Below are positions 43,388-52,499 of a stretch of 64,000 nt of DNA, in pieces. Under the pieces are notes generated by a model that saw only the letters and a list, made by a program, of their open reading frames with translations, did not search any database and was not told the DNA's origin. Origin of the DNA: Selaginella moellendorffii (taxonomy: Eukaryota; Streptophyta; Lycopodiopsida; Selaginellales; Selaginellaceae); contig NW_003314272.1 of the NCBI RefSeq assembly GCF_000143415.4, forward strand, positions 1,372,374 through 1,436,373, written 5' to 3'. The translations under genes and the position numbers were made by a program. Each line of letters opens with the position of its first letter. Position 1 is the stretch's first letter.

Positions 43388-44335
43388 CTAAGGACTCCGT
43401 GACTTCCGAATAACACCCTTCTCCAACATCTCCTTGACGTTTGCACGTAAAATCTTGATCTCCTTGGGTGACCGACGACGAACAGGAACCTTGATTGGAC
43501 GAGCATCCCCGGTTGGAATGGGATGACGTGTGGCAATCTTGGCCCCAGACGATAGGTCAAATTCAAAGAGATCAGAATACTCCTTCATGAGCTGGTCAAC
43601 AGCTGCAACACAAAGATCATCGGAGGGATCGGAAAAGGGAAGAGCAGAACAAGATGGAAACACAAGAGGAAATAATGGGGGAACAAAAGTAATGGAAGCA
43701 GAGGTAGAAGTAGAGGGACGAAGAGGTATGGAAGTGAGAGGAATGGATGAAACATAAGGAAGTATGAGACAAGGGGGAAAAGCCTCAAAGTCACACTTGG
43801 CATGATTGTGCTGCAACCAATCCATACCAAGAATGAGGTCAAAAGCTTGACTCGGCACCACCCGCAATGATTGCAACTCAAGCTCGAGATCGCCCACACG
43901 CACAACCAGGTCCGCCTCATCTCGTGCACATGCATGTGTACGGCCGTTGCCATAAAGAATGAAAACTGGATCCGCCGCACGACGCAAGTGTAGACGACAA
44001 CGTGTGGCAACAGGTCAAGCAATAGAAGATAAACTCGAACCTATATCAACCAACACAGAGAGAAGAATAGGAGACCTCTTGTTATAAAAACGAGCTTGGA
44101 AAGTAAACACTGGATGAACCGGTGCCGAGTGAACCCCTTGATGATACTCCCGAAAGAAAGATGGAGGGGTCACTAACTTATTCACGCAAGGTCCCTCCAT
44201 TACTCGCGTGACTCCTCGTTTCCCGAATGCACCTCGGTATCCAAACCTTCCACCGCAGCAGCACCAACGGGACGCTGCTGACGCCAAGGTCTCCACCCAG
44301 GAAATGGAGGTCGCCAATCCGGAAAGCGCCGACAA
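43388..44335 (-). pseudogene. gypsy 2 protease region
   Basis: Two frames interrupted by a CGA-to-TGA stop after SSLSSIA (about 44015). The retropepsin motif is VDIGSSLSSIA, where the catalytic Asp-Thr-Gly has become Asp-Ile-Gly; gypsy 1 keeps VDTGSS. FDLILGMDWLQHNHA follows. Confidence 0.85.
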
Positions 44336-45132
44336 CGCCGATAAGTATGACCAACTTCATCACACGCCCAGCAACGAACGTCACGGCCACGACCACGTCC
44401 TCGCACTTGTCCTTGGACTCGAGTAGCAGCAGCATCAACCTCCATGGGAACAAGACCATCACTTATAGGAAGTGGAGCTGAAGGACATGTAGCAAGAAGT
44501 GGAAGAGGCAACGTCTCATAACGTTGTGCCAAGCGAAGAGCATCGTCAAGAGTGGCAGGAGCAAGTGCATGCACAAGTCCGACAAGATCTTGACGAAGTG
44601 CTGGCCACAACATTCCTAGCTTGATCCGCTCCGACATATTTGGCTCCGCACGAAGCAAAAGACTTCGGAAACGAACGCCAAATTGCATCACCGACTCAGA
44701 TGGCCCTTGGCGAAGACGATGCAATTGTTGAAAGGCATCATCACAATCTTCGGCGTGTCCGAAGGCGCGTTTGAAGACGTCCGGAAGAACACTCCAATCG
44801 CCACGAGTAGCTACGCTCAATCCATTGTACCACTACAATGCCGTCCCTTGAAGGCATGTGGGGAACTCACACAAACGTCGAGCATCATCCCAAGAATGAT
44901 ATGTGGCAATCACCATGAAGTGATCGAACCAATGGTACACATCATCCCCAGGATTCCCACGAAAGAACTCCGGCCGAACGCGAGGATTGGCACCAAAAGC
45001 AGGAGGAGTTGTACCATGTGCCGTGAACGCCACCATCAACTGAGTTTGGTTGTTCAATTGCAAGCGCATAGCATCAAGCAATTGAACCAACTGCTGCTCT
45101 AGAGTCAAAGGAGGAGATTGCGGATCGGCCAT
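44200..45132 (-). pseudogene. gypsy 2 gag
   Basis: Starts at ATG 45130-45132 (MADPQSPPLTLEQQLVQLLD), runs to CLQGTAL where CAA has become TAG, then resumes with GLSVATRGDWSVLPDVFKRA and ends after the CCHC knuckle CWACDEVGHTYRRC. It provides the uninterrupted version of the site where the large element entered gypsy 1. Confidence 0.88.
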
Positions 45133-45182
45133 GAAAATGAATGAGAAAGAAAGAGCAAAAGAAGAGAAATGACAAAAAGCTA

Positions 45183-45312
45183 GAAAGAAATGGTAGATCT
45201 AGACAATGCAAAAAGCTAGATCTAAACCAAAATCCTGAAAGGAAAGAACAAAAGAAAGGAAATGGAAAAAACTAGATCTAGACAATGCAAAAGCTAGATC
45301 TAAACCGAAATC
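45183..45312 (-). repeat. short tandem leader repeat of gypsy 2
   Basis: The segment GATCTAGACAATGCAAAA followed by GCTAGATCTAAACC occurs twice about 90 bp apart in the untranslated leader between LTR and gag. It holds the palindromic AGATCT flanks. Gypsy 1 has the same repeats and a deletion ending in them. Confidence 0.7.
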
Positions 45313-45365
45313 CCAAATCCAAGCACTCCCCAGGGACAATCAAAAGTGCCCCTCATCTCCACCAA

Positions 45366-45539
45366 TGTGAGTGCATGGAATATGGAAAGGGAATACAGAA
45401 ATGTGCATATCAATTAGCCCAAAAACCCTAGCTTATATACAGGAGCGAGTGGTTCGGATTGAAACCAATCCGACGGCTACCAAAATCCACTACGCTAATA
45501 TTAGTATACGGCATCGTAGCCGTACACTTGGCCCTCACA
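45366..45539 (-). repeat. gypsy 2 LTR (5' LTR relative to its genes)
   Basis: 174 bp. The inside edge on the minus strand is TTGGTGGAGATGAGGGGC, so a primer binding site beginning TGG is possible one base from the LTR. Confidence 0.9.
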
Positions 45540-45669
45540 GTTCTAAATTATTTTTGATAATTTTTTGTATTTATATACTTAAATATTCTAAAAATCTTCC
45601 AAATTAGCATCATCCTTAAAACTTTTTCTTCCTTTCTGATGGAGTGAATGGTTTTTCCCTCTTTTTTTC
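45540..45669 (-). repeat. AT-rich dispersed repeat R2', end next to gene Y
   Basis: Mirror of 61440-61560; shared order of the AT repeat and the pyrimidine tract CCCTCTTTTTTTCTGTGTAG, a strong splice-acceptor-like sequence at the beginning of gene Y. Confidence 0.75.
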
Positions 45670-45675
45670 TGTGTA

Positions 45676-46330
45676 GGGAAGTTTATGGCAAGCTTGTCTC
45701 AAATTCTGTGCTTGAGAGCCATTACCCAAGTTGCAAGGAGCAGCACCTCCACCAATTGAGGGGACAAAAGCTGCTGATATTCTGCTTGAAGTTGCTAAGG
45801 GAAGCTATATCTTGAGTGAAAAAAGAGAAGCAAAAGCATCCTAGCTATGCCATGTTTGAGGAGGTGATGTCGAGCTTTCGGAGTCTCATGGATCCCCCAC
45901 TACTCGCTATATGATTTGTTTAACATTTCTGGATTCTTTAGTGGAGGAGGCCTCTTTGTGATCTGCCAAATCCATCCCAAGTCTCGAGAAATATCAGTTG
46001 CTCTGGAGAGGGACAGTTTTCTTGAATCTCCAGATGTTGTAGCATTTGTCAACGCAGTGGCTGATCATGTTCTCTTCTCCTTCCGACACGAAATGAAAAT
46101 CAAGTGCTTCCACAACTATCTCTGTGTCATCTTTTGCCACAGCCCAAATAATGCAAGCTTTCAAGAGGCTGTCGACAAAGTATGCAAAATGATCCAGGAG
46201 ACCGAAGCCAAGATCCTTTAACTCCAAAAGAAGCTGATGAAGATGGGCGAGGAAACTGGCCTGGTGGACTATGCAACATGGTATCCTTGTTTTACATCTG
46301 GACACCTCTGCTGGGTGTATGTCACAGGAC
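45676..46330 (+). pseudogene. unrecognised gene Y, arm B copy (several frames)
   Basis: Follows a pyrimidine-rich AG acceptor at about 45676. Peptides LSQILCLRAITQV, AADILLEVAKG, YAMFEEVMSSFRSLMDPP and, in other frames, VAFVNAVADHVLFSFRHEMK and FHNYLCVIFCHSPNNASFQE align with arm C but need at least three frameshifts, plus a stop at AKIL-LQKKL. Codons KFIA of copies A and C are KFMA here, which creates an ATG at 45685 that is probably meaningless. Confidence 0.55.
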
Positions 46331-46560
46331 GCTACCATGGGCTTGACAATCCGCTGCTGAACGGTGAACCATTCCATGGGACTTGGTTTCTACATCCAGA
46401 AGCCACCTTCATTCTACCATTCGGATCCAAATGTGGATTTATTAAAACCAATTATTTGATGTGAATCGTTTTAATGTTATAATAAACAAGAATGTGTGTG
46501 TATGTAGGATTAAATCACTTGTAATATTCTTTCATAACTTTTCGAGTATATTAGTTCACT
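46331..46560. other. gene Y 3' flank, no gene seen
   Basis: Mirror of 60470-60640. Contains the end of the Y-related frame (GHLCWVYVTGRYHGLDNPLL, reading past the normal stop) and AT-rich DNA up to the antisense exon. Confidence 0.4.
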
Positions 46561-46780
46561 TTAGTGGATCAGTATTAACACCTTATCCCAACCGATGATC
46601 TCCACGTTTCCAATGCTCTCAACTTTCATAAAAGTCTTGGTGGTCAACGCTGGAAAGATCTCGTCACTTCCGCTGGCATAAGTTGTCGGCCATAGATGTG
46701 GAACTGCCATGTTTGTAGGTGCTGGAGCTGCTGAAACAGCTCGGTAGATCACAGATGTCTGCTTGGAAATATTTGATCGG
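46561..46780 (-). other. unrecognised terminal-exon-like frame (arm B copy)
   Basis: Minus-strand frame KISKQTSVIYRAVSAAPAPT ... FMKVESIGNVEIIGWDKVLI ending ILIH, nearly identical to 18909-19135. No ATG at its beginning; an AG acceptor (CCAAGCAG) is possible. Unknown family. Confidence 0.4.
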
Positions 46781-47109
46781 GTGAGCCTTTTTTTGGTTTT
46801 TCAACTTTGGTGAGTCAGATCATTGGATCCCGCCCATATCAGAAAAAGTAGAAACAAAGAAATGGAAATGAATATGTTTGTTCAGCAGTAGTGGTTGTCC
46901 CTTTGCTTCGATAGCATGGGCTCTCCTGAGAACGTTGGGAAGGCTTGCTCGAGCCAATGCGCTCCAGGCATGGGATACCACGTTATCGGGGAGAGCTTGA
47001 GAGTGTATAGAGTCATCACATTTTCTGGCGATTTAATATACTAGCCCAGCACTATTAGGCTTTCTGATATCATCGTGCTCAAGCTCTCGGGTAACAGCCA
47101 TCTGGAGCC

Positions 47110-47330
47110 ATGGCAAACATCTACTCGAGCGTCGAGAGGCTGGTGGCCAAGGAGCTGCTCACGAATCTACGGCTCCACCGTCTTCCACTGGTGATGCAAC
47201 AACTCAAAATGTTAAAGGTGGATCGGGAGCCACGAGCTACTTTCGCGATGGAAGGCGATGAAAGTTGAGAACATCGGCGACCTCGGCAATGAAAAGATTG
47301 CTATCAGTCCGGCTCGGGTAAGTGGGTTTC
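47110..47330 (+). other. small unrecognised exon-like frames
   Basis: ATG at 47110 begins MANIYSSVERLVAKELLTNL for 52 codons to a stop at 47268. An overlapping frame gives HELLSRWKAMKVENIGDLGN and EKIAISPAR and runs into GTAAGT at 47319, a consensus splice donor. MKVENIGD resembles MKVESIGN in the opposite-strand exon at 46561-46780, so the two may be inverted relatives. Mirrored in arm C at about 59745-59955. Confidence 0.35.
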
Positions 47331-47591
47331 GAAGAATGTTCTCATAGGCCGATCTCGTGATCACTTTCATTTTGTGTTTTCATCGTTTAGTTAGAACTTT
47401 GGCACTGAGCGAATCGGAAGTACTACAAATTTGAAAACGTAATCTAGCTTACAGCTAGCACATATATCATAGGCTCTTGGCTGTGGCTCTGAATCTCGCC
47501 GCTATATGACTATATGACGACGAGCAGCTTTGCTACGTTTAAGCTCGGGATCAAGAACTTACACACCGGAAATTAGGGTTCTTCCGTGCGT
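47331..47591. other. spacer upstream of PPR copy B
   Basis: Non-coding, mirror of about 59470-59740. It would contain the PPR promoter; two CTATATGACTATATGA-like strings at about 47500-47518 are the only AT-rich core-promoter-like sequence. Confidence 0.4.
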
Positions 47592-47908
47592 ATGCCGGCG
47601 GTCGCGAGGTGGCGGCAGGGAGAAGCTGCCGCGGCTGATTGCGCGCACGGAGCTCAATGGCGTGCTGGCAAGGGATTGTGCGATGCAGTTCCATGCCGAG
47701 CGGCATCTTGCCCCCAATCTCAGGTACCGCGATGGCGAAAAATGCCAGCTCCGTCGCGATTACCGAGCTTGAAGCGGTCCAGCGCCGGGAATGTCCTGGC
47801 GGAGATTGACCGGCAGAATGTGAGCGATCCAGCGCTGGGCTATGGATCGCTCCTCCGCCGGTGCTGCCGCCACAAATCCCTGGAAGAAGGTGGGAGAGTC
47901 CACAAGCA

Positions 47909-47967
47909 CATTGTCGAGAATAATCTCAGGTGAACAGCCTGTTCACCTGAGATTATTCTCGACAATG
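47909..47967. repeat. perfect 59-bp palindrome (29-bp arms, 1-bp centre)
   Basis: Left arm 47909-47937, centre 47938, right arm 47939-47967. The left arm is normal PPR coding sequence (HIVENNL); the right arm is its exact reverse complement. The sequence continues with AGGCAACTTGGTGGCAC. The same place in arm C is an N gap (59040-59139) with the two outer flanks of the palindrome on either side. Confidence 0.95.
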
Positions 47968-48480
47968 AGGCAACTTGGTGGCACACATGTATGCCCGGAG
48001 TGGCAAGTTCCTGGATGCCAAGGCGGTGTTCGACTCCATCGCCAGCAAGAACGATAGGACTTATGCGATCATGATCGCGGCGTGCGTGAGGGAGGACCGC
48101 CCCTTGCAAGCGCTGGAGCTCTGGGGGGAGATGGAGGAGCGAGACAAGTTCATCGTGACGAGCTTGGTGCCACCTCCAGGCGCTCGAGGAGGAGCGGCGG
48201 CTCCGGGAGGAATCGCGGGGATTCGACACGAACGTTGTCGTCCAGAACGCGCTGGTGACAATGTATGGGAAGTGTGGGAGTCCGGTGGAAGCTCGGAAGG
48301 TCTTCGACTCCATGACGGCTAGGAACGTGATCTCCTGGACTTCGATGATCGCGGCCTACGCTCAGCACGGGAATCCACAGGAGGCTCTCAACCTTTTCAA
48401 GAGGATGGACGTTGAGCCGAGTGGTGTGAGCTGCTCCAGTGCTCTCAATGCCTGCGCACTGCTGGGAGCTTTGGACGAAG

Positions 48481-48545
48481 GCATTGAGAGCCTTCGTCCT
48501 CTCGATGACGAAGAGATGATTCAACTCGGATGAATAGATTCATCA
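48481..48545. repeat. hairpin-forming insertion in PPR copy B
   Basis: Compared with copy A, 54 nt replace 5 nt here (net +49, frameshift). The insert makes two back-to-back inverted repeats with its flanks: GGACGAAGGC...GCCTTCGTCC on the left and CAACTCGG-ATGAAT against ATTCATCACCGAGTTG on the right. Arm C has the identical insertion (about 58460-58524). Confidence 0.9.
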
Positions 48546-49626
48546 CCGAGTTGTGGAAGCCAATCTCGCGTCCCCGCAGATGGAGACTTCCTTGCTCAGC
48601 ATGTACGCGAGGTGTGGAAGCCTGGACGACGCGAAGCGCGTGTTTAACAGGATGAAGACGAGAGACGCCTTCTCTTGCAATGCGATGATCGCCGCCTTCA
48701 CACAGCACGGTCATAAGAAACAGGCACAGTCAGGATTTACAGGAAGATGGAGCAGGAGGGTATTCCAGACGACGGAATCACGTTCGTGAGCGTCCTGGTT
48801 GCTTGCAGCCATACTTCACTCGTGGCTGATTGTCGAGATTTCCTCCAGTCTTTGTGATGGACCACGGGGTGGTACCATTGGTGGAGCACTACCTTTGCAT
48901 GGTGGACGTTCCGGGCCGCTCGGGAAGACTGGGAGACGCCGAAGAGCTGGTGGAAACTATGCCATATCAAGCAGATGCAGGGGCCTGGATGACTTTACTG
49001 TCGGGTTGCAAGCGCCACGGTGACTTGGATCGTGGCGAGAGAGCCGCCAGGAAAGTTTTCGAGCTAGCACCGGCAGAAACTCTCCCTTACGTCTTCCTCT
49101 CCAACATGTACGCGGCTGCCAAGCGATTTGACGACGCTCGAAGAGTCCGGAAGGAGATGAAGGAGCGCAGAGTGACGAGGCCAGTGGCAGTAAGCTGCAT
49201 CGAGATTGACAGCGAGCTACACATGTTTACGAGTGGTGGTAGAGACGAGCAGCAGGAGGGTCACGACGGCCGGACGATGGAGAGGGTCCGGTCCCTGCTG
49301 CTGGAACTTTTAGAGCCCATGAAGCAAGCTGGATACGTCCCCGACACGAGGGAAGTTTACTTGGAGCAGCAGGGTGGCACAAGCGAGGAGGAGAAACAAC
49401 GTAGCCTGTGCTTCCACAGCGAAAGGCTTGCCATCGCCTACGGACTGATCGCTGCCAAAGATCCAGACGATTCTCGTCCGCTGAGAGTCGTCAACAGCCA
49501 CCGGGTGGGCTCCACTCTGCGATCAAACTCCTCTCAGATATCACTTAGAGGAGGATTTTTGTGAGAGATGGGAGCCGGTTCCACCACTTTGAGAAGGGAG
49601 CCTGCTCGTGTGGGGATCACTGGTGA

Positions 49627-49839
49627 AGTTACGTTTCTTTTGTTTCACCATATGTCCACGTGGTGGGCACAGTTGGCGGGGGACAAAGTCAGAACAAGAA
49701 AATCGCGCCGCATAAAGGTACGTCGCAAAGTCAAAAGTTCCTATACTTTCGTGTCTTTGTGGCGCACCTTGACTGACTGATGGATTGCAGGGCTCTCCAT
49801 CAAAATCTGGAAGAGGAGTGAAGTAGTAACAAGTTGCAG
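49627..49839 (+). promoter_or_regulatory. LRR leader/promoter and spacer after PPR (arm B)
   Basis: About 210 bp between PPR end and LRR start, on the same strand. Contains ACTGACTGATGGATTGCAGG, the leader segment shared with the relics beside the P450 genes; GCAG at its end could be a splice acceptor. About 40 bp longer than in copy A. Confidence 0.4.
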
Positions 49840-52296
49840 ATGATGGAACTCATGATCTGGCTGATCCTGTTGAGCACGCTTGGATCCTCTACAGCGTCAC
49901 TCAACGCACACAAAGCTGGGGTCTTGGTTGCATTGAAAAGGAGCCTCCTGGGACTGGGAAACACCTCAGACTGGACTGTGGAAAACTCCGATCGAGCATG
50001 CACCGACTGGAAGGGAGTGATTTGCAACAGTGACGATTCAGAGGTGGTGGAGCTTCATCTGGCAGGAAATGGATTCACAGGTGAGATCTCGTCGCCGGCA
50101 CTCGGGCAGCTGACGAGTTTGCGAGTCTTGGACGTGAGCAAAAACCGGCTGGTCGGATCTCTTCCTGCGGAGCTCGGGCTGCTGCAAAGCTTGCAAGCTT
50201 TGGACGTCTCAGGTAACAGACTGACTGGGAGCTTGCCTCGGGATCTCGGCAACTGCAGCGCTCTTCGTTTTCTCAACGCCCAGCAAAACCAGCTTCAAGG
50301 TCCAATACCGCCCCAGCTAGGAGCGCTCCAGAGGTTGGAGATACTCGTCCTGGACAACAACCGCTTGTCAGGTTCTCTTCCTCCGTCCCTTGCGAACTGC
50401 TCGAAGCTCCAGGAGATTTGGCTGACGAGCAATGGTGTTGAAGGGGAGATTCCTCAGGAAGTTGGGTTTATGCAAGAGCTGCGAGTATTCTTCGTGGAGA
50501 GAAACCGGCTGGAAGGGCTCATTCCACCAGCTTTTGCAAACTGCTCGTCTCTCGAGCTCTTGGCGCTCGGGGAGAATTCTCTGGGCGGGAGGATACCAGA
50601 TGAGCTTGGACGGCTCGAAAACTTGGTGGCGCTCTCACTGTATAGCTTGCAGTGGCTGGAGGGGCCAATTCCTCCTGAGATCGGCAACAACAGCAAGCTC
50701 GAGTGGTTTGATATCAATGGAAACTCGCTCATGCATGGCTCGATTCCAGTGTCGCTGCTTCAGCTCCCGCACTTGGCCACCTTGCAACTCTTTGGTTTCA
50801 ACAACACCTCGGATCGTCCGGTCCCGGAGCAGCTCTGGAACATGACTCAGCTCGAGTTTCTGGGAATCGGGAGGACAAACAGCCGAGGGATCCTGTCACC
50901 GATCGTCGGAAACTTGACAAGGCTTCGGTCGCTGAGACTCAACGGGAACCGCTTTGAAGGAAGCGTTCCGGACGAGCTGTCCAAGTGTCCCAGGATGGAG
51001 ACGCTGATCCTCTCCAACAACAGACTCCTGGGAGGCGTTCCTCGATCGCTTGGCACGCTTGAGCGTCTCAGAGTTTTGATGCTCGGTGGAAACAAGCTCT
51101 CCGGAGCAATACCAGAGGAGCTCGGGAACTGCACCAACCTGGAAGAGCTGGTCCTCGAGAGGAACTTCTTCCATGGAGCAATACCCGAGTCCATCGCCAG
51201 GATGGCAAAGCTTCGGAGTTTGCTCCTCTACGGAAACCAGCTCTCCGGAGTGATTCCAGCTCCAGCTTCGCCAGAGATAATCGACATGAGGCTGCACGGC
51301 AACAGCTTATCAGGCTCCATCCCTCCCTCCGTTGGCAACCTTTCCAAGCTTTCCATACTCTATCTCTCCAACAACAAGCTGGACGGCTCCATCCCGGCCA
51401 CTCTCGGACAGCTTCGACGATTGTCACAGGTGGACTTGTCCGAGAACCAGCTCACGGGTGGTATTCCTGGCAGCCTCGCAAGCTGTGACTCCTTGCAGCT
51501 ACTGGATCTATCCTCCAACCTCCTGAGTGGAGAGATTCCGGCGTCCATCGGTGAATGGACCGGCTTCCAGACCGCGGACAAGAACCAGGCTCTCAAAATA
51601 TCGCCCATGACACCGTCGGGAGTGTTTCTGGAGAACTCCACCGATGCATACAGAAGAACTGTGTCCAAGGATATGGCTGCCTCCTTGGATGGACACACGT
51701 ACCAGCAATACGCAAGGGAGTTGGAGGTGCCAGGGGTGCTCGACTTGTCGGCGAACCAGCTCACCGGTGAGATTCCCGCAAGCTTGGGAAAGCTGGCTGG
51801 AGTCCGGGAGCTCAACTTGTCACACAACCGGCTGTCTGGAGGCATTCCATGGACTCTGGGAGAGATGACGTCCATGGCAGTGCTGGATCTCTCTTTCAAC
51901 CGGATCAACGGGACGATACCAGGGGGACTGGCGAGGCTTCACTTGCTCAAGGATCTGAGGGTCGTGTTTAATGACTTGGAAGGCAGGATTCCAGAGACTC
52001 TGTTGTTTGGCGCGTCGAGCTACGAGGGAAATCCAGGACTGTGCGGGGAGCCTCTCTCGCGGCCGTGCGAAGGAGATGGCCTCGTGGACGTGGGCGATGG
52101 TGCAACTTGGTGGAAGGAGAACGTCTCCAATGGTGCGTTTGTAGTGGGATTTCTTGTTGTGGAGCGCCATCTTTTTACTTGTTTGCCAACCAAGAGGCCA
52201 AAGAAGAAGCGAAACAAGAAGATGGCGGTGGTGGTCAGCCTGGTCAATTCAGTGGAGGAGGTCACCGCAGGGGTCAGCGAGGTCAGCCTTCACTAG
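49840..52296 (+). CDS. LRR receptor-like protein, copy B (transmembrane frame lost)
   Basis: Starts at ATG 49840 with signal peptide MMELMIWLILLSTLGSSTAS, then the LRRNT cap, 21 LRRs, an island of about 58 residues (TGFQTADKN ... ARELEVPG), four LRRs and the C-cap YEGNPGLCGEPLSRPC. No kinase. Layout matches the RLP/PSKR/BRI1 ectodomain class, where island and last LRRs contact ligand and co-receptor. Compared with copy A, 17 nt are missing at about 52154, so after FVVGFL the protein leaves the transmembrane frame and ends in a Lys-rich tail (KRPKKKRNKK...). About 80 bp of extra sequence encodes this tail and in another frame GGGGQPGQFSGGGHRRGQRG. As read, it would be a secreted ectodomain with a basic tail; it could equally be a decaying gene. 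Confidence 0.85.
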   Translation: MMELMIWLILLSTLGSSTASLNAHKAGVLVALKRSLLGLGNTSDWTVENSDRACTDWKGVICNSDDSEVVELHLAGNGFTGEISSPALGQLTSLRVLDVSKNRLVGSLPAELGLLQSLQALDVSGNRLTGSLPRDLGNCSALRFLNAQQNQLQGPIPPQLGALQRLEILVLDNNRLSGSLPPSLANCSKLQEIWLTSNGVEGEIPQEVGFMQELRVFFVERNRLEGLIPPAFANCSSLELLALGENSLGGRIPDELGRLENLVALSLYSLQWLEGPIPPEIGNNSKLEWFDINGNSLMHGSIPVSLLQLPHLATLQLFGFNNTSDRPVPEQLWNMTQLEFLGIGRTNSRGILSPIVGNLTRLRSLRLNGNRFEGSVPDELSKCPRMETLILSNNRLLGGVPRSLGTLERLRVLMLGGNKLSGAIPEELGNCTNLEELVLERNFFHGAIPESIARMAKLRSLLLYGNQLSGVIPAPASPEIIDMRLHGNSLSGSIPPSVGNLSKLSILYLSNNKLDGSIPATLGQLRRLSQVDLSENQLTGGIPGSLASCDSLQLLDLSSNLLSGEIPASIGEWTGFQTADKNQALKISPMTPSGVFLENSTDAYRRTVSKDMAASLDGHTYQQYARELEVPGVLDLSANQLTGEIPASLGKLAGVRELNLSHNRLSGGIPWTLGEMTSMAVLDLSFNRINGTIPGGLARLHLLKDLRVVFNDLEGRIPETLLFGASSYEGNPGLCGEPLSRPCEGDGLVDVGDGATWWKENVSNGAFVVGFLVVERHLFTCLPTKRPKKKRNKKMAVVVSLVNSVEEVTAGVSEVSLH

Positions 52297-52499
52297 TACT
52301 ACAACCTTGATTTTTATGATACGGCTTTTAGGGTTGAAACACATGTTGCAAGGCAAATGGGCAAGTGCAATTTATTTCCAACTTCTTCAATGGAACTTGA
52401 AAGCCCGAATGAACCAGTTGCCTTGGCGAATGATCCAGCTGACCCAGCTGGTATTTTTCATAACATACTGCACTCTACATCCCACTGTTGTGTAAGACA

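Larger units (their letters stand above)
40530..45539 (-). mobile_element. Ty3/gypsy retrotransposon 2, short LTRs
   Basis: A 5.0-kb element with LTRs of 174 bp at 40530-40703 and 45366-45539, and flanking GTTC(T) target duplication (40526-40530 and 45540-45544; the T is shared with the LTR end). It is the same family as gypsy 1 and lies in the same AT repeat only about 270 bp away. Coding is on the minus strand. It is inactive through at least five stops, most of them CGA to TGA or TGG to TAG. Confidence 0.93.
47592..49626 (+). pseudogene. DYW-type PPR RNA-editing factor, copy B
   Basis: The full length is readable, but in pieces. The N-terminus from ATG 47592 includes YGSLLRRCCRHKSLEEGGRV and HKHIVENNL, then a 59-bp palindrome with a stop. 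Next come [40 protein letters not shown] and [20 protein letters not shown], a hairpin insertion at 48481-48535 with a stop, SLLSMYARCGSLDDAKRVFN, another frameshift near 48720, and finally VDVPGRSGRLGDAEELVETM through the E and DYW regions. The catalytic HSE is kept (HSERLAIAYGLI), but a frame change destroys CxxCH (RVGSTLRSNSSQ) and the last codons to ...GDHW lie out of frame. Not functional. Family role: C-to-U editing in plastid or mitochondrion. Confidence 0.9.

Noticed and set aside
45685-45780. ATG at 45685 as the start of gene Y
   Set aside because: Copies A and C have ATA there, a splice-acceptor-like tract lies just upstream, and the arm B frame soon breaks.
49834-49839. Start of LRR copy B at 49834
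   Set aside because: That codon is TTG; the first ATG of the frame is at 49840 and begins a good signal peptide.
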